Source of the DNA: Volvariella volvacea V23
Lineage: Eukaryota; Basidiomycota; Agaricomycetes; Agaricales; Pluteaceae
DNA: 64,000 nt
Assembly (NCBI GenBank): GCA_000349905.1
Contig: KB722762.1
Span: 134,225 to 198,224 of the forward strand
Direction: 5' to 3'
Shown here piece by piece: positions 32,389 to 43,250 of the stretch; positions within the stretch are counted from its first letter, which is position 1, and every line of letters begins with the position of its first letter. The notes under the pieces are model-generated. The model was given only the letters and a program-made list of their open reading frames with translations, ran no database searches and had not been told where the DNA came from. The position numbers were made by a program, and so were the translations under genes.

Positions 32389-35300
32389 TTAGTTTTCAAA
32401 GAACTCCCTAGGCATGTCTGCATATGCAGCAGCACCAACACCCATCCTCCCAAGCTGCATTATAGAAGCAGCCGTATGCCTGTACAGCATCTCCAGAGGT
32501 GGATGCGCCGGTCGACCTTGCGATTCTGGCAGAAACAATCGTCAGGTACGTTACCAAGGATGCTGAAGAAGGGAACGCACTCATGATGGCTTGATTCAAG
32601 TCGTCAGCCAAAGCATCTCTGGCTTGCTTACCCGCAACTTCAACACCCTCATCAACCGCTAAGGGATCCTCCCAAGCTAATATCCCGAAGGTTTTGTTGT
32701 AGATAGTCTTGACTTCGGTCCTTGTGTCGGCCCCGTAGTCCCTCAATAACTCCTGGCCGTAGTTAATGGCTTGATGTAGCGCTTGCTCATATTGTAGAGC
32801 TTCTGGCGTGTCTGCTCCGGCTGCGCTACTATTTCGTCTTCTTGGTTTGACGCCAGCGATTCCGCTGGTAGTGATAGAATTGTTTGGTGCAACGCTAAGT
32901 CCGATCGGCGAGGAGTCCATCTCTGTAGGCGTCCTTTTTGAAGGTGGAATAGGAATAGCTGCCGTGCCTGTAGCTGCAGCTATCGCAGAATCGTCGTCTA
33001 CATCCATCCCCATACCGTCCTCGATACCACCAACAGCCGCTGTTGCACTCGTCACGGCGTCCTTTTCATCTTCCTCGTCAACACCAACCTCCTTACCCAA
33101 CCTTGTCGACACTCCAACGCCATCCATACTCCCAACTCCACCAACAGAGATACCGCTAAGACCTCCGCTACCGTTCCCAACAGTACTAATCCTCTCAGCA
33201 GCCTTCGCTTTCATCTTCTTCCTCAATTCTGAGGCCTCCAAAATCAGTTCCACAAACTTCCTACACCTCAATTTAAACAGCATCATCCCCTGATCGGCAT
33301 CTAGGGCGGTAGGGTAGTGTTTCCTAGTTTCAGTGATGGCCATGTCGATGTTTCCACTTGAAACATAGCCCACTAGTCGGGTGCGCAGCTCCAAGTCGGC
33401 TTCGGATTCGTCGATGGCTGTGTGGGATGGCAGACCATCCATGTCGATATCAGTGTCGGCAACTCCGCCTGTGACAGAATACGAGGGTTGGGGTTTTGGC
33501 GCTGTACTTGTACTTGTAGATGCTACGAAGGCACCCTCCGTGGAACCACCTGGTTTTGAGGGGGAAATGTGATCTTTGAACGCTCGTGCTGTACTCGCAT
33601 AACCATGATGCATTAAATAGGACAGTACCAAACGATTTATGGCGCCTTTAGTTTGTTCCTCAGTCAGCGGTGCAGGTGACTGAGTGCCTTCTGCAGATTC
33701 TTGTTTAATCCCTTCCATCTCATCGCCATCACTCGTTGAGGAACGATACTGCGATCGCCCTGCAAGAATGGAGGAATCAAGTGGGGTGCTGATGATTTTT
33801 TGCCACGTAGCGTTCCGTTGCTGTTGAACATGGTAGTCGATGTCATACCGGAATGGTTCATGTCCAAAATTGACTCGGACGGCTTCGCCGTTACTTCGCA
33901 TCCCAACTGCAGGATGAAGAGGTACGTTCTTGCCTACGCCTTCGAATACGTGGCCTATAAGGAATGAAAACACTATTAGGCTAATTCTTAGCTCAAATTC
34001 GTGTTCTGACGTACCGATTAGCGTGCCATTTTTAGTAAAGAACGCTTTATATGTCGTGAAATCAATTCCGCAGCCTATAATATCACCATCTAATGCACCA
34101 CACATTGGTTAATGACACCAACAACACGCGAAAAGGATATCCTCACATGTAAATGGGGTTGCAAATGGCGCGCCTTGCTTGTCTCCGGCGTACGAATATC
34201 CATCAAATCCAGAATAGCCCCAAGAGTTGCTATCAAGCCCTGGACCGCGCTGCGTTTTCATCTCTGGACCAGCAAATCTAACAAGGGTTAGCCCATAAAC
34301 TCGATTGGGCGAACTTTACTATGAGCTATCAACTCACCCAATCGTGAGGTGGCTGAGATATTTCCATAACGCGTGTCAAACTCAATAATGGGGATAAAAA
34401 TTTTAGCATACCTTTTCGGTGGTTTACCGGTTATTTGGACCTCGAAGTAATATACGCCACATGCAGCTGGGATAGGGTGGTTCGTTCTGGCTGAGGCGTC
34501 CTTATCTCCACTACACGACACGCCTACATAGCCGAGACAGGATATGAATCAGAACTTTGCCACCCAAACCACAATCTGCACGGGAGAGACAGGGGAGAAA
34601 CACACCGATAAAGGACAATTCTCTTCCATCAGACGAGACGTTCAGATTCGAATTCTTGGCCGTCTCACTCCATCTGGTTGGGAGCCTGTAGACCGGATCA
34701 TACATCGAGAGTTGATACATGCGTTGCCTCGATGGTGTTGAAGAGCCAACGTTGCTCTCATCGTCACTCTCAGCGGGAGAAGGCGACGCTACGACATAAG
34801 GAACGGATTTTGGTTCATATTTTCGACTGGGTGGGAGTGCCGGTGGCGCTTCTGTCTGAAGCAAATGTCTTAAAGCAGAATACTCCAAATAGGAAGGAAG
34901 AGGGAATTGAGAAGCAGAATTGTGCGTTATCGCTCCTGTAGCTGTCACGGGCGCTGCCGCCAAGTGGGGCATCGAATTAGGCCCTGAGGGTGAAGATGCA
35001 ACACCTGCTACATGACGCTGAAGACTGAGAGACCTGATACCCATAGCACTGTTTCGACGGCGTGTTGCAGTCGGCGAGGTTGAGCACGCAGCTGGATCAC
35101 CGGGTCCTGATGTATTGCTTGGGTTTGGTGAAGCACGTACTCTCCTCGGCTCGAACGGTTGCCCTCTTTGTTGTTGGGTAATATGATAAGCCCCCCATGT
35201 CGGACGAGCAGGGTAAGACGAAACCAATGTGGGAGGGGGGAGATTCAATCCTCTCGCAGCTGCGGAAACGGAGCTTGATCCATGGAGGGAAGACCACGAA

Positions 35301-35497
35301 GACCTACTGTCGCCTTGGAAGCTTGACCTATTACCGGGACCAGGAGGGATTCCGGCCCTTCCGGGGCTGGTGGGATTGAAAGGTATGGGTATCAGAGTTT
35401 CAAGATTCCTGGAGGGTGAGATGGGAGGCAAAGTTCTGGGTATCGGGATGCTTGAGGACCTTGATGAAGATGAAGATGACGACGGCCGTGTCGTCAT
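32389..35497 (-). CDS. VID30: SPRY-LisH-CTLH-CRA protein (VID30/Gid1, RanBPM homolog), GID/CTLH E3 ligase subunit
   Basis: Scaffold and substrate-receptor-binding subunit of the GID/CTLH ubiquitin ligase, which degrades gluconeogenic enzymes in yeast. Start MTTRPSSSSSSSRSSS at 35497; a long Ser/Pro-rich N-terminus, then SPRY (HPIPAACGVYYFEVQITGKP, IDFTTYKAFFTKNGTLIGHV, LHPAVGMRSNGEAVRVNFG), LisH (INRLVLSYLMHHGYASTARA), CTLH (LRTRLVGYVSSGNIDMAI, FKLRCRKFVELI), a low-complexity Gly/Ser/Asp-rich insert, then CRA (YEQALHQAINYGQELLRDYG). The last intron runs from GTGCGTTCC to GCCAG (about 32525-32585); after it the frame changes and gives SQGRPAHPPLEMLYRHTAAS and the end YADMPREFFEN, stop 32389-32391. 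Reading straight on would give a wrong tail. Head-to-head with UMP1. Confidence 0.92.
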
Positions 35498-35815
35498 ATT
35501 TCTGGATCTGGAGCTTATGGCTGGGAGAAGTCAGCCCTGTTCACTTGCTTTGGTACGACAACGTGGCCGATGAGTTCGACACAACCTGGTCGAGGGACGA
35601 GCAGCGTCGTCCTGGGCCTGCAAGTTGGAGTCTGCGCCTAGAATGTCGGCCGAGACGACAAGAGGACGAAGATAGAGTGCAGGGAAGATTGAGCGCGGGG
35701 GGAGTTTAGGGAAATAAGCCCCGCTTTGCTTACCCCAGATTGCATACCGTGTCACACGATCACACTCTAATTGTCACGCAATCTTACGCGTCGTTACACC
35801 TTGCCAATTTCCATC
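35498..35815. promoter_or_regulatory. Divergent promoter region VID30/UMP1
   Basis: About 318 bp between two start codons, one for a ubiquitin-ligase subunit and one for a proteasome assembly factor. A shared promoter would make sense for two genes of the ubiquitin-proteasome system, but no PACE-like element was identified by eye. Confidence 0.4.
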
Positions 35816-36484
35816 ATGGTGAGCACCGTCATCGCAACGTTCATATGTGCATCGCAGGCTCACTGCGCGCATTTGCGGTTCTAGCAATCTAGTCTACGCA
35901 TTGTTCCAGAGTCACAGCCCAAGGTTGCCTCCGTAAACGATACCAAGGGCACTTTTGGATTGCATGATACACTTAGATATGGCCCTCGCAGCTTGAACGC
36001 GGAACTAAGCAATCACGATGCGTTCAAGAACCGCTTGGAGAACGTCAGTACACGCCCTCCATGCGCACTCGGTTTTAGCCTTTCTCATTCATTGCTAAAT
36101 GATCTGGTCTACAGTGGGAACAAACCCAGGACAATCTCAAGCTCACTTTACAGCGCAACACGTTCGGAATGGCAGCTCCGCTGCGAGCGTTGATGGAGCG
36201 CAAGATTGTTGCTGCGGTGCGTTATCCTTTATTCGGTATTCCTTGCATTGCTTGATGGATCCCACTAGGACCCGCACATGCCCGCGCTTCCCCAATCAAA
36301 TATTCACCTGGATATACTCATGGGTCGCGATGAGTCGATAGAGCCAGCAGACTTCTTCGGCGGTACGTCGTTGCCTCTTGAGACCCCATCTCCAACTCTA
36401 GCTAATGGCCAACCCGTATCAGGCTTGGAGACAGGTCCATCATTAGATGTTCACCACGACATGGAAAGAAAGCTCAAGATGTAA
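35816..36484 (+). CDS. UMP1: Proteasome maturation factor UMP1/POMP
   Basis: Short-lived chaperone enclosed in the assembling 20S proteasome. Exon 1 is only the ATG (35816-35818), directly followed by GTGAGC; exon 2 is 35912-36043 (SQPKVASVNDTKGTFGLHDT, LRYGPRSLNAELSNHDAFKN), exon 3 36115-36216 (WEQTQDNLKLTLQRNTFGMA, LRALMERKIVAA), exon 4 from 36269 (DPHMPALPQSNIHLDILMGR, DESIEPADFFG). An in-frame 60-nt segment, GTACGT at about 36362 to ATCAG at about 36421, looks like a last intron; removing it joins FFGG to LETGPSLDVHHDMERKLKM and gives 130 residues, otherwise 150. N-terminal and C-terminal Ump1 signatures are both clear. Confidence 0.93.
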
Positions 36485-36570
36485 TATCCTTGTACAATCA
36501 CACAGCACTGCATAATATGATTCCCACTTTTGAACCGATTTCAGTGAATATCTCGAGTGTTGACTCTGCG

Positions 36571-38986
36571 CTACTTGCGCTGTTTACTTCGGGACCCCTC
36601 TCTAGCCCGAATTCCTTGCTCGACTACATTTCTAGCACTGACTACGCATCCCTCCAGCAGCGGGATACCAGCATAAGCAAATGAACCGCATATCCAAATC
36701 CCTGGCCCCACTGCGCTACCATCTTCACCATCACACCCAGCGCCTTGTAGGCGCCCCAACTTCATATTCCCTTGACCAGCAATCTGCCACCACCGCCTAT
36801 CCTCCGTATACAACTCTTTTAGCGCCTCCTTTCCTTCAAGGGTCAGCATAGCTCTCTCCAATCGTGCGGCACTCAACACCGTATCCTCCCGCGGCGGAAT
36901 AATAGGGTTCGTAGTTTGATACACTGCATATCCAGTGTATCCCTCCGGTCTTGGTAAAATATGCGTAGCCATCGCATAAGTAGAAGGCAAACACAGCCTT
37001 GTCCTGCTATCGACATCCGCGTCCGTTTCTTCTTCCTCGCGCTTCCCATGCGGTGAGGGCGTCGGTCTTGAGAATCCCTTGTCCAAAAATGTTGGATAGC
37101 CCTCCCGTTCTCTCTCCTCCGGATCGACACAAATCAAGTTCAAGTCCCTCCTATCCCTCTTATCGTACGGCATTAATGTGTTATCGGTATGATTGACAAC
37201 CAATGTCTCCCTATACTCGAATTTCCCTAAGCATCGTATTTGGTCTTCTAGGATTTGCTTTTTTCTTTGCATCGAGTGTGAGTGATTAGATGGTGAGCGC
37301 GATGATGATGGTGATGACGAGGCTGATTCCAAGACAGAATTGAGAGAGGAATGGTATGATTGTAATAATGGCACTGCCCGAGAAGCCTGAGTTGCAATAA
37401 TGATATGGTCGAACCCTGCGAGTGAATGCGCCTCTAGGTCTCCGTTAGCGGTGTATGTGGTATATTCGATGGTAGCCTGGTTCGAGGAGGAGTCGTGGTT
37501 GATTGAGGTGATCGTGACACCAACGTGGATATGCTCGAGGTTAGATGAGAGGCGGTTTACTACATCGCGCACGCCGTGATCTACGACGTAGTGGTGCGTT
37601 CCGAATGTCAGCCAGATATAATCTAGAAGGCCCAGTCATTAAAAAAGTAGGTAGTGAGTATATTGCAGATGCATACCTAGAAACTCTTCTACAGGATGCT
37701 TCAACACATCCTCTTCTGGAGCGGTGCACACAGCTGAGAAAAGGGGCACCAAAACCGTTCTCGTATAGTCCCTCCAACTCGTATCGAATCCCGTCCACCT
37801 GGCCAAAAAACCAGTTGGCTCTGTAAGTTCTGCCCATTCTCCAAAGGTCATAGTTGACAACGACCTCCCTTCAAAAGGTGCATGGGGTTTGGAGTTTTGA
37901 TGCGAAAAGAATAGGGATGGCAGCGAAGGAAGTCGTAGAAGGAGTAGGGGAATGTGTCGCGATACAGGAAGCGCGAAAAACATCATCCTGATGTAGCATA
38001 TCACGATGTAAAATGTGACCAGAATGAACGTTCCAATCGTATAAGCCTTGGTCGTTAATAAAACAGTGAGCGGTATAGCGCCGTGTTCACTTTCCTCCAG
38101 TTCAGATGACTTTGCTGAAGCGACGAGTTCCTCGTACGGTCGTTTGAGTATTGATGGCATTCCTAAGCCCTTACGGCCAGAAGCGCCGTTGTAGATGAGG
38201 GTCGTTGTAATGCTTCGTTTCTGTTGCCCATTCGCGGTAGTAGATGGGGTGAGGAACGAGAACGAATAAGAAAAATCCGCAACATGGAACGAAACGCCGA
38301 GTTTCTCGTACAGCGCTATAAGCTGCGGGTAATATCCTACACAGAAAGGAGACCGATAAGCACCCTTGTAATGACGAAGAGCAATAAAGAAGAGAGTGAC
38401 CCTATGCACAGTCATTTTGGATGACATCACAGAGCAAGCTGACTGAATGTCCGCGGGTGCCCGAGATGACCATACCGGCGGCAAGGCGTGTGGTGTATGG
38501 GGGATCTGCAGAAGCTTAATTATCAACTTACCGCCTTGAAATGATCGCATAGGGACGTCAATACGCCATTCTGATCCGTTTTCGTCATCGGAGCGGGTCT
38601 GTTCAGTGGTTGGATTGGTGGTTGGAGGACCAGTGGGACGCGGGACGGTTACGGAAGCAGAGTCCATCCCGAGCATGGGCGCCTAAGGATAAAGGGTTTG
38701 GAACGTCATAAGAATTGGTGATGTCACGGATAGATGGGTTGGTAGCTTGGTGAACAAGAGAGGTGGTGGATCGAAAGGCTCCCAGGTAGGCTGCGCTCAT
38801 GAAAAGGGAAGGAAAACACACTTTTTCGAACACATGCACTTCGTACTCGACATCTTCAACACCCCCCTCCGGAGGGTTGCTCAACAAATGAGCAGCAGTC
38901 AATCCAGCCAAACCACTCCCAATAATTCCAACTTTGACTTTCTCCTGATGTTGAGAAGCGCCGGGCAGCAGTACTGGTGATGTCAT
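36571..38986 (-). CDS. FAD/NAD(P)-binding amine-oxidase-like oxidoreductase
   Basis: Start MTSPVLLPGASQHQEKVKVG at 38986; the dinucleotide-binding motif IIGSGLAGLTAAHLL follows at once, with the acidic strand-2 end YEVHVFEK. After introns come MRSFQGG, YYPQLIALYEKLGVSF, the tail of the FAD domain, and near the C-terminus HILPRPEGYTGYAVYQTTNP and IWICGSFAYAGIPLLEGCV, the FAD-contacting C-terminal motif of this superfamily. In the middle, IPLTVLLTTKAYTIGTFILV continues into more hydrophobic residues and forms one or two possible membrane spans, unusual for soluble amine oxidases. At least four exons; I could not fix every splice site around 37600-37690 and 38300-38560. Substrate unknown. The reading MAPMLGMD... 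around 38680 is internal to the protein, not a start. Confidence 0.85.
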
Positions 38987-40254
38987 CTCTATTTCTGGTG
39001 CTCAGCGCTCAACACTCGACTTGGAGAGCGACGGGCCTTGAAAACTGCAACAATATGCCCGTATGGTAGTAAACGAGTTTTATGAGGTGGGCCTACTAGC
39101 AATGGAGAGACTAGGGCAGCTATTGACGGCAAGTTCGTCGAGGTGAGGTGGTACCAATGTGAGCTGGGTACGGGACTCGGTAGGCGGTTTTCCGCTTCGT
39201 CGTCGTGGGGACAAGAATGGGCGCAAACGAATCCTTCCACCTCGAGTCCGACGGCAAGGGCTTTCAGTGGATTGGCTGCTCGGTTGCTGTCGTCCCTGTG
39301 AACCTGAAGACCTGAACCGGGCACGTCAACAACCAAGTCGTCTGCGGGGCTATGAAGTATAAGATGGTGGCTCAGATACGACCAAATCGAGGAGCTGGGG
39401 AAGTTTTGTAATGTAGCGCCGTACCGAGAGCCTGGGCCTTGAATATGTGGATGAATTTGAAATCCAAGGTATATAGCACGCGATCAGACTTCGCAGGCCT
39501 AGCTAGAACTTGTGCTCTCTGCACTGCCGCGGTCCTGCGAAGAAGGCTATAAGCGGCGTGAGTTGAACTGAGATAAGGCGACTCGGCGATACCATAAAAC
39601 AAGGTAAAGTTGCACGGCAATTTTGCGTCGCCGTATTACCGTATACAGTAAGAATACATGTGAAATGGACTGTACGCACCTGTCAAGCCGTCTTGGATTT
39701 GAGGGCTTCGGGGTGGTGTGGACTTGGTCAGTTACCTCTAATGGACACAATACCGCCAGTGCTAACTACGGAAGTTCTGGTAAGTGTCTCCAGGAAGCAA
39801 ACACTGCTGCAGTAGCATGGTGCTGGGCAACCATTTGGAACCCGAAGCATACAGTCATCTTTGTCAACGGGCAATGGATAGCAACCCTGTGTGGCGGACA
39901 GTGTACGGCACTGTCGCAGATCCTTGCAGGGCTCGATAATCGACCCCCTGATGGACTCCTGACGGCCGCAAATTATTCAAAGGGAAATAAGCTAAGCAAC
40001 ATTCGCGTCGCCAGATCAGACGCCGCCGTTGCAGTACAAGGAAGTTTCGAGTTTGGCGGAGTTATCAAGGCGCTCATTATTAGCATATTCTCGGGCGCAC
40101 AGTGCTAAATCACGTCCGTCAGTTTTGCCCACACAACCCAAATAAGAGCGCAGGGCAGGCAGGCAGTTATTAGGCAACTAATCTACAATGAAGTGACAAG
40201 CAACAGCGGCGAGAAAAGGACAATAGACGCAGGCACGCGCATCTTATGGCTCGT
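38987..40254. other. Intergenic region between the FAD oxidoreductase and MFAP1 genes
   Basis: Contains the promoter of the FAD oxidoreductase and the 3' UTR of MFAP1. An ATG-initiated plus-strand frame at 39665-40108 (147 codons, MDCTHLSSRLGFEGFG) has no recognised domain. Frames of this length are expected a few times by chance in 64 kb, so it is noted but not called. Confidence 0.4.
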
Positions 40255-42301
40255 TTAATCCACTCGTCTCCGCTTGTCCCTGTCCTTATGCTCTTCGTCC
40301 ACTGATATCTCTCTTGACCTCCGTCTCTCCTTTCTATATCCATCCGCTCTTCTTCTTGGGGAACGCGACCGTGATCTCGACGTCGACCTTCGTCTTGATC
40401 CTCTCCTATCATACTCGTCATACCGACCCCCACGTCGCCCCGGTGGACTTCGACTTCGGTTCCTATCACGATCGTAGCCACGATCCCGATATTTGTCGCG
40501 GTAGTATCCTCTATCCCGCTCTCTGTCATTATATCTGTCCCTATCGCCCCTGTCTCTGTCTCTTCCACCCTCGCCTCCTCGAGGTCCCCTGTCGTCTCGA
40601 TCGCGCCATGAACTGGCTTCTTTAGGCGGTGCACCCCATTGCTTTGTCTGGGTTTGCGCTCCTTGAGCATTGGCTCCACGAGCAGTCAATGGTCCCGTAG
40701 CAGTATTCTGAGGGCAGTCTATCACAATAAAGCATCAACATTTGTCAATTGAAGATTGGTTTACCAGGAGCTTACCTTTCTTCAGATGTGGACCACCACA
40801 TAGAAAACATCCACTTCCACCATCCACAAGACCTGTTCCTCCTTGTCTCACTGAACCAACACCACCAAAGCCACCATTTCCAACCGTTGTGTCCTGATCG
40901 ACCAAGTGTGTATATTTTGTCCGACTGCGCTTTCCAAAGTTCTTGACTTGCATGACTTTGGGAAGTAGGGAAACATCCATGGTAGACTCGGTGGCTTCTG
41001 TATAATCTCGTTTGAGAATCTCGTAATCCTGTAGAGATCATCGTGAGGACCAGCAACAGAGTGATTGTACAGGGGGAGACAACGTACTTGGTGGAAAGCA
41101 CCCTTGTGCCAGTACTTCTGCAGAAACTTCTGCTTCCCTTTTGGTTTCTCGTCCCTCGTCTTTTGAGCATTTTCCATATCCTCTTTAAGCCGCTGCTCTT
41201 CAGGCATAGCGCGTCTCCTCTCGATCTCCTCTCGTTCACGTTCGCGCTCCAGTTCAGCTTCCTTGTCCCTCTTGATACGCGCCAACTCGCGTAGCCTCCA
41301 CGCCTCGAATTCTCCTTCAGGATCAAGACCATCAGTATCATCCACGTCTGCAAAGTTCTCTTCCTTTTCATCTGTGGTTTATTGGAAATCATGCATGCGG
41401 CAGTCAGTCAAAGAGGGGAAGGGAAAGAAATGCGATATACCCACTCTCTGCTAATTCCCTCTTAATGCTCTCTGCAACCATATCATGACTTTGCTTCTTC
41501 CGTGCTTCCGCCTCTTCCTCCTTTTTCTTAAGAGCTTCCTCCGTGTCCTGCGCTATTGCATCTCGTTCTGCAATCGTCGCACGCGCACGCCTGTATTGCC
41601 ATACGATTAAATTTATGCACGAGAGTGAAGAACGAGATCAACGCACTTCGGTACGAATACAGGTCGAAATTGAACTTTGGGCTTTTCTTCTTCCTCTGAA
41701 GAGCTTTCGTCTTCACTCGATTCCTGGAATTGGAGATTGGAATCATGTTAGACCCAACTTTGATGGAGCAAACAGACCTCTTCAGACTCTGCCTTCGCAC
41801 CAGGTTTTGCTTCCTCTTCACCTGCACACGAAAGGAAATAAAGCAGCTCAATAATTAGTTGGATTCTTCACGATTGGAGAACAGCTTACTCTCTTCCTCC
41901 TCTTCCTCATCCTCTTCACTCTCCTCAACAGCCTCAATCAATGTTCTGCCCGATTCCTCCCTCCCAGCAACGATAACCTTTCCATCTTTCGAAATGTTCA
42001 CATCCTTCAGAGCCACATTCATTGTCTTCACACTCACGCCTACTTTCTTCACCTCCTGCCGCTTCGTTATCATCATACCCTCCTCTTCCTCTTCTTCGCT
42101 ACTCCGCGCTTCATCCTCCCCGTCTCCTAGAGCCTTAATAGCCACGTCCCCGTCTTCTAGCACGTCTTTCTGCTGCAACTCTTCATCTTCCTCGGATTCA
42201 GAGTCGACGTTGATGTTGGCACCTTTCGGCGCTTTGCCTTTCCAGTAACGGCCGACTGGCCGTGCAGGCCGCGGAGCTTGTTTACGGACGGTCGTGGACA
42301 T
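40255..42301 (-). CDS. MFAP1: MFAP1-type spliceosomal protein with C-terminal zinc knuckle and RS-rich tail
   Basis: Nuclear protein of the spliceosomal B complex (with Prp38). Start [20 protein letters not shown] at 42301. An acidic N-terminal half with several E/D runs is followed by [25 protein letters not shown], a long charged helix ([20 protein letters not shown]) and the MFAP1 signature [38 protein letters not shown] and THLVDQDTT. After this the animal protein soon ends, but here the frame continues through a Gly-rich linker to [13 protein letters not shown] (a CCHC zinc knuckle) and an Arg/Asp-Arg/Ser tail ([33 protein letters not shown]), ending KRRRVD. About five exons. Identification of the MFAP1 part is very sure; the tail joins through a single in-frame splice near 40730-40780. 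Confidence 0.92.
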
Positions 42302-42585
42302 GAAGGATGGTTGGACGTAGGAGCCTTGCTGAGCAGCACCGTGACGGCGGATGCAACTGACGATCACGTGCTTATGTAAGATCGCAATTACTCCTACCTT
42401 CACTTCGACCTCCACTTGACGGCGAATCTGAACTTGAAGGGTATCTTTTGTATTACATAAGAGGTACGGAAGCCTTGAGAAGCCCCGGGGTATACAGTCC
42501 CAGTATGATAACGCGACACTCGGCATTCAACATTGAACAGCAATAAGACAGCAATTACACGATCTATCCATTCCGCTCTCCTTAG
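42302..42585. promoter_or_regulatory. Divergent region MFAP1/AIG2-like gene
   Basis: About 280 bp upstream of the MFAP1 start. It ends at CCTTAG (42581-42585), which could be an intron acceptor for a missing first exon of the AIG2-like gene; no matching ATG exon with a GT donor was found. Confidence 0.35.
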
Positions 42586-42633
42586 GAGCACGAATCCTCT
42601 GCACTTCATCGCTCTGATGATCAGTCAACATCA

Positions 42634-43250
42634 TTGACTCAAAATCTATCATGTTCGTCGAATACATCCAGACCACTTTTCCTGTATGGCACCCTTCGCG
42701 CGTTACCCCTCCTCGCTTGCATAGCAACAGGCAATTGCGAAAACGTCCACAAAATCGTAGCTCTCGCCCAGCCAGCTACAATGACCGGTTATATGAGGTA
42801 CTGCATCTCAGGTTACGATTATCCGGCTTTGATCAAAGCCCCGACGGACGGAAACGCAAAAGCGGCCGAGACCACTGTAGATGGCATTTTATTTCGCCCT
42901 AGGACCCATCATCAAAGACGAAGACTAGATGAATTTGAAGGGGAGACCTATGCCATTACACCTGTCTTTGTGAAGGTTATGACGCATCCGAGAACTCTTA
43001 GGCAATCTTCGGATGTCGAGTCGTCCGCGTTGAATCCACTGGGTTTGGCTGAAATCCACGAAGAGCAAAAGGACTTTGAATTGGTAGAGGCAGACGTCTA
43101 TATATGGCAAGGGGATAGGGATTGTACCTCAACCATGGGATTTCGCCCTATTCGAAAGAGAGACTGGAAGATTGGTTGGAAATCTTTGGCCCAATTTTCG
43201 CAGAATCAGAAGATGAAGCAGCTGGATCTAGTAGCGGGGAGTTGCATTGA
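42634..43250 (+). CDS. AIG2/gamma-glutamylcyclotransferase-like protein, probably frameshifted
   Basis: The frame opens at 42586 without an ATG; the first conserved part is RPLFLYGTLRALPLLACIAT (the Y-G-T-L substrate loop), then GYMRYCISGYDYPALIKAP and GILFRP, RRRLDEFEGETYAI (D-E-F-E-G, with the acidic residue expected for catalysis) and VYIWQGDRD. After that, homology leaves the frame: WDFALFE is in the next frame from 43130, and KERLEDWLEIFGPIFAESED is in the third, ending at TGA 43248-43250. Two single-base insertions, one near 43133 and one near 43156, would explain this. With no start codon and two shifts it is either a decaying copy or hit by sequence errors. Reading on in the first frame to 43461 gives an unrelated tail. 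Confidence 0.7.

Noticed and set aside
32408..32590. Alternative C-terminus of VID30 (continuous frame ending C-W-C-C-C-I-C-R-H-A), first taken as a frameshift
   Set aside because: A normal intron (GTGCGT...GCCAG) restores the CRA end with R-H-T-A-A-S, so no mutation is needed.
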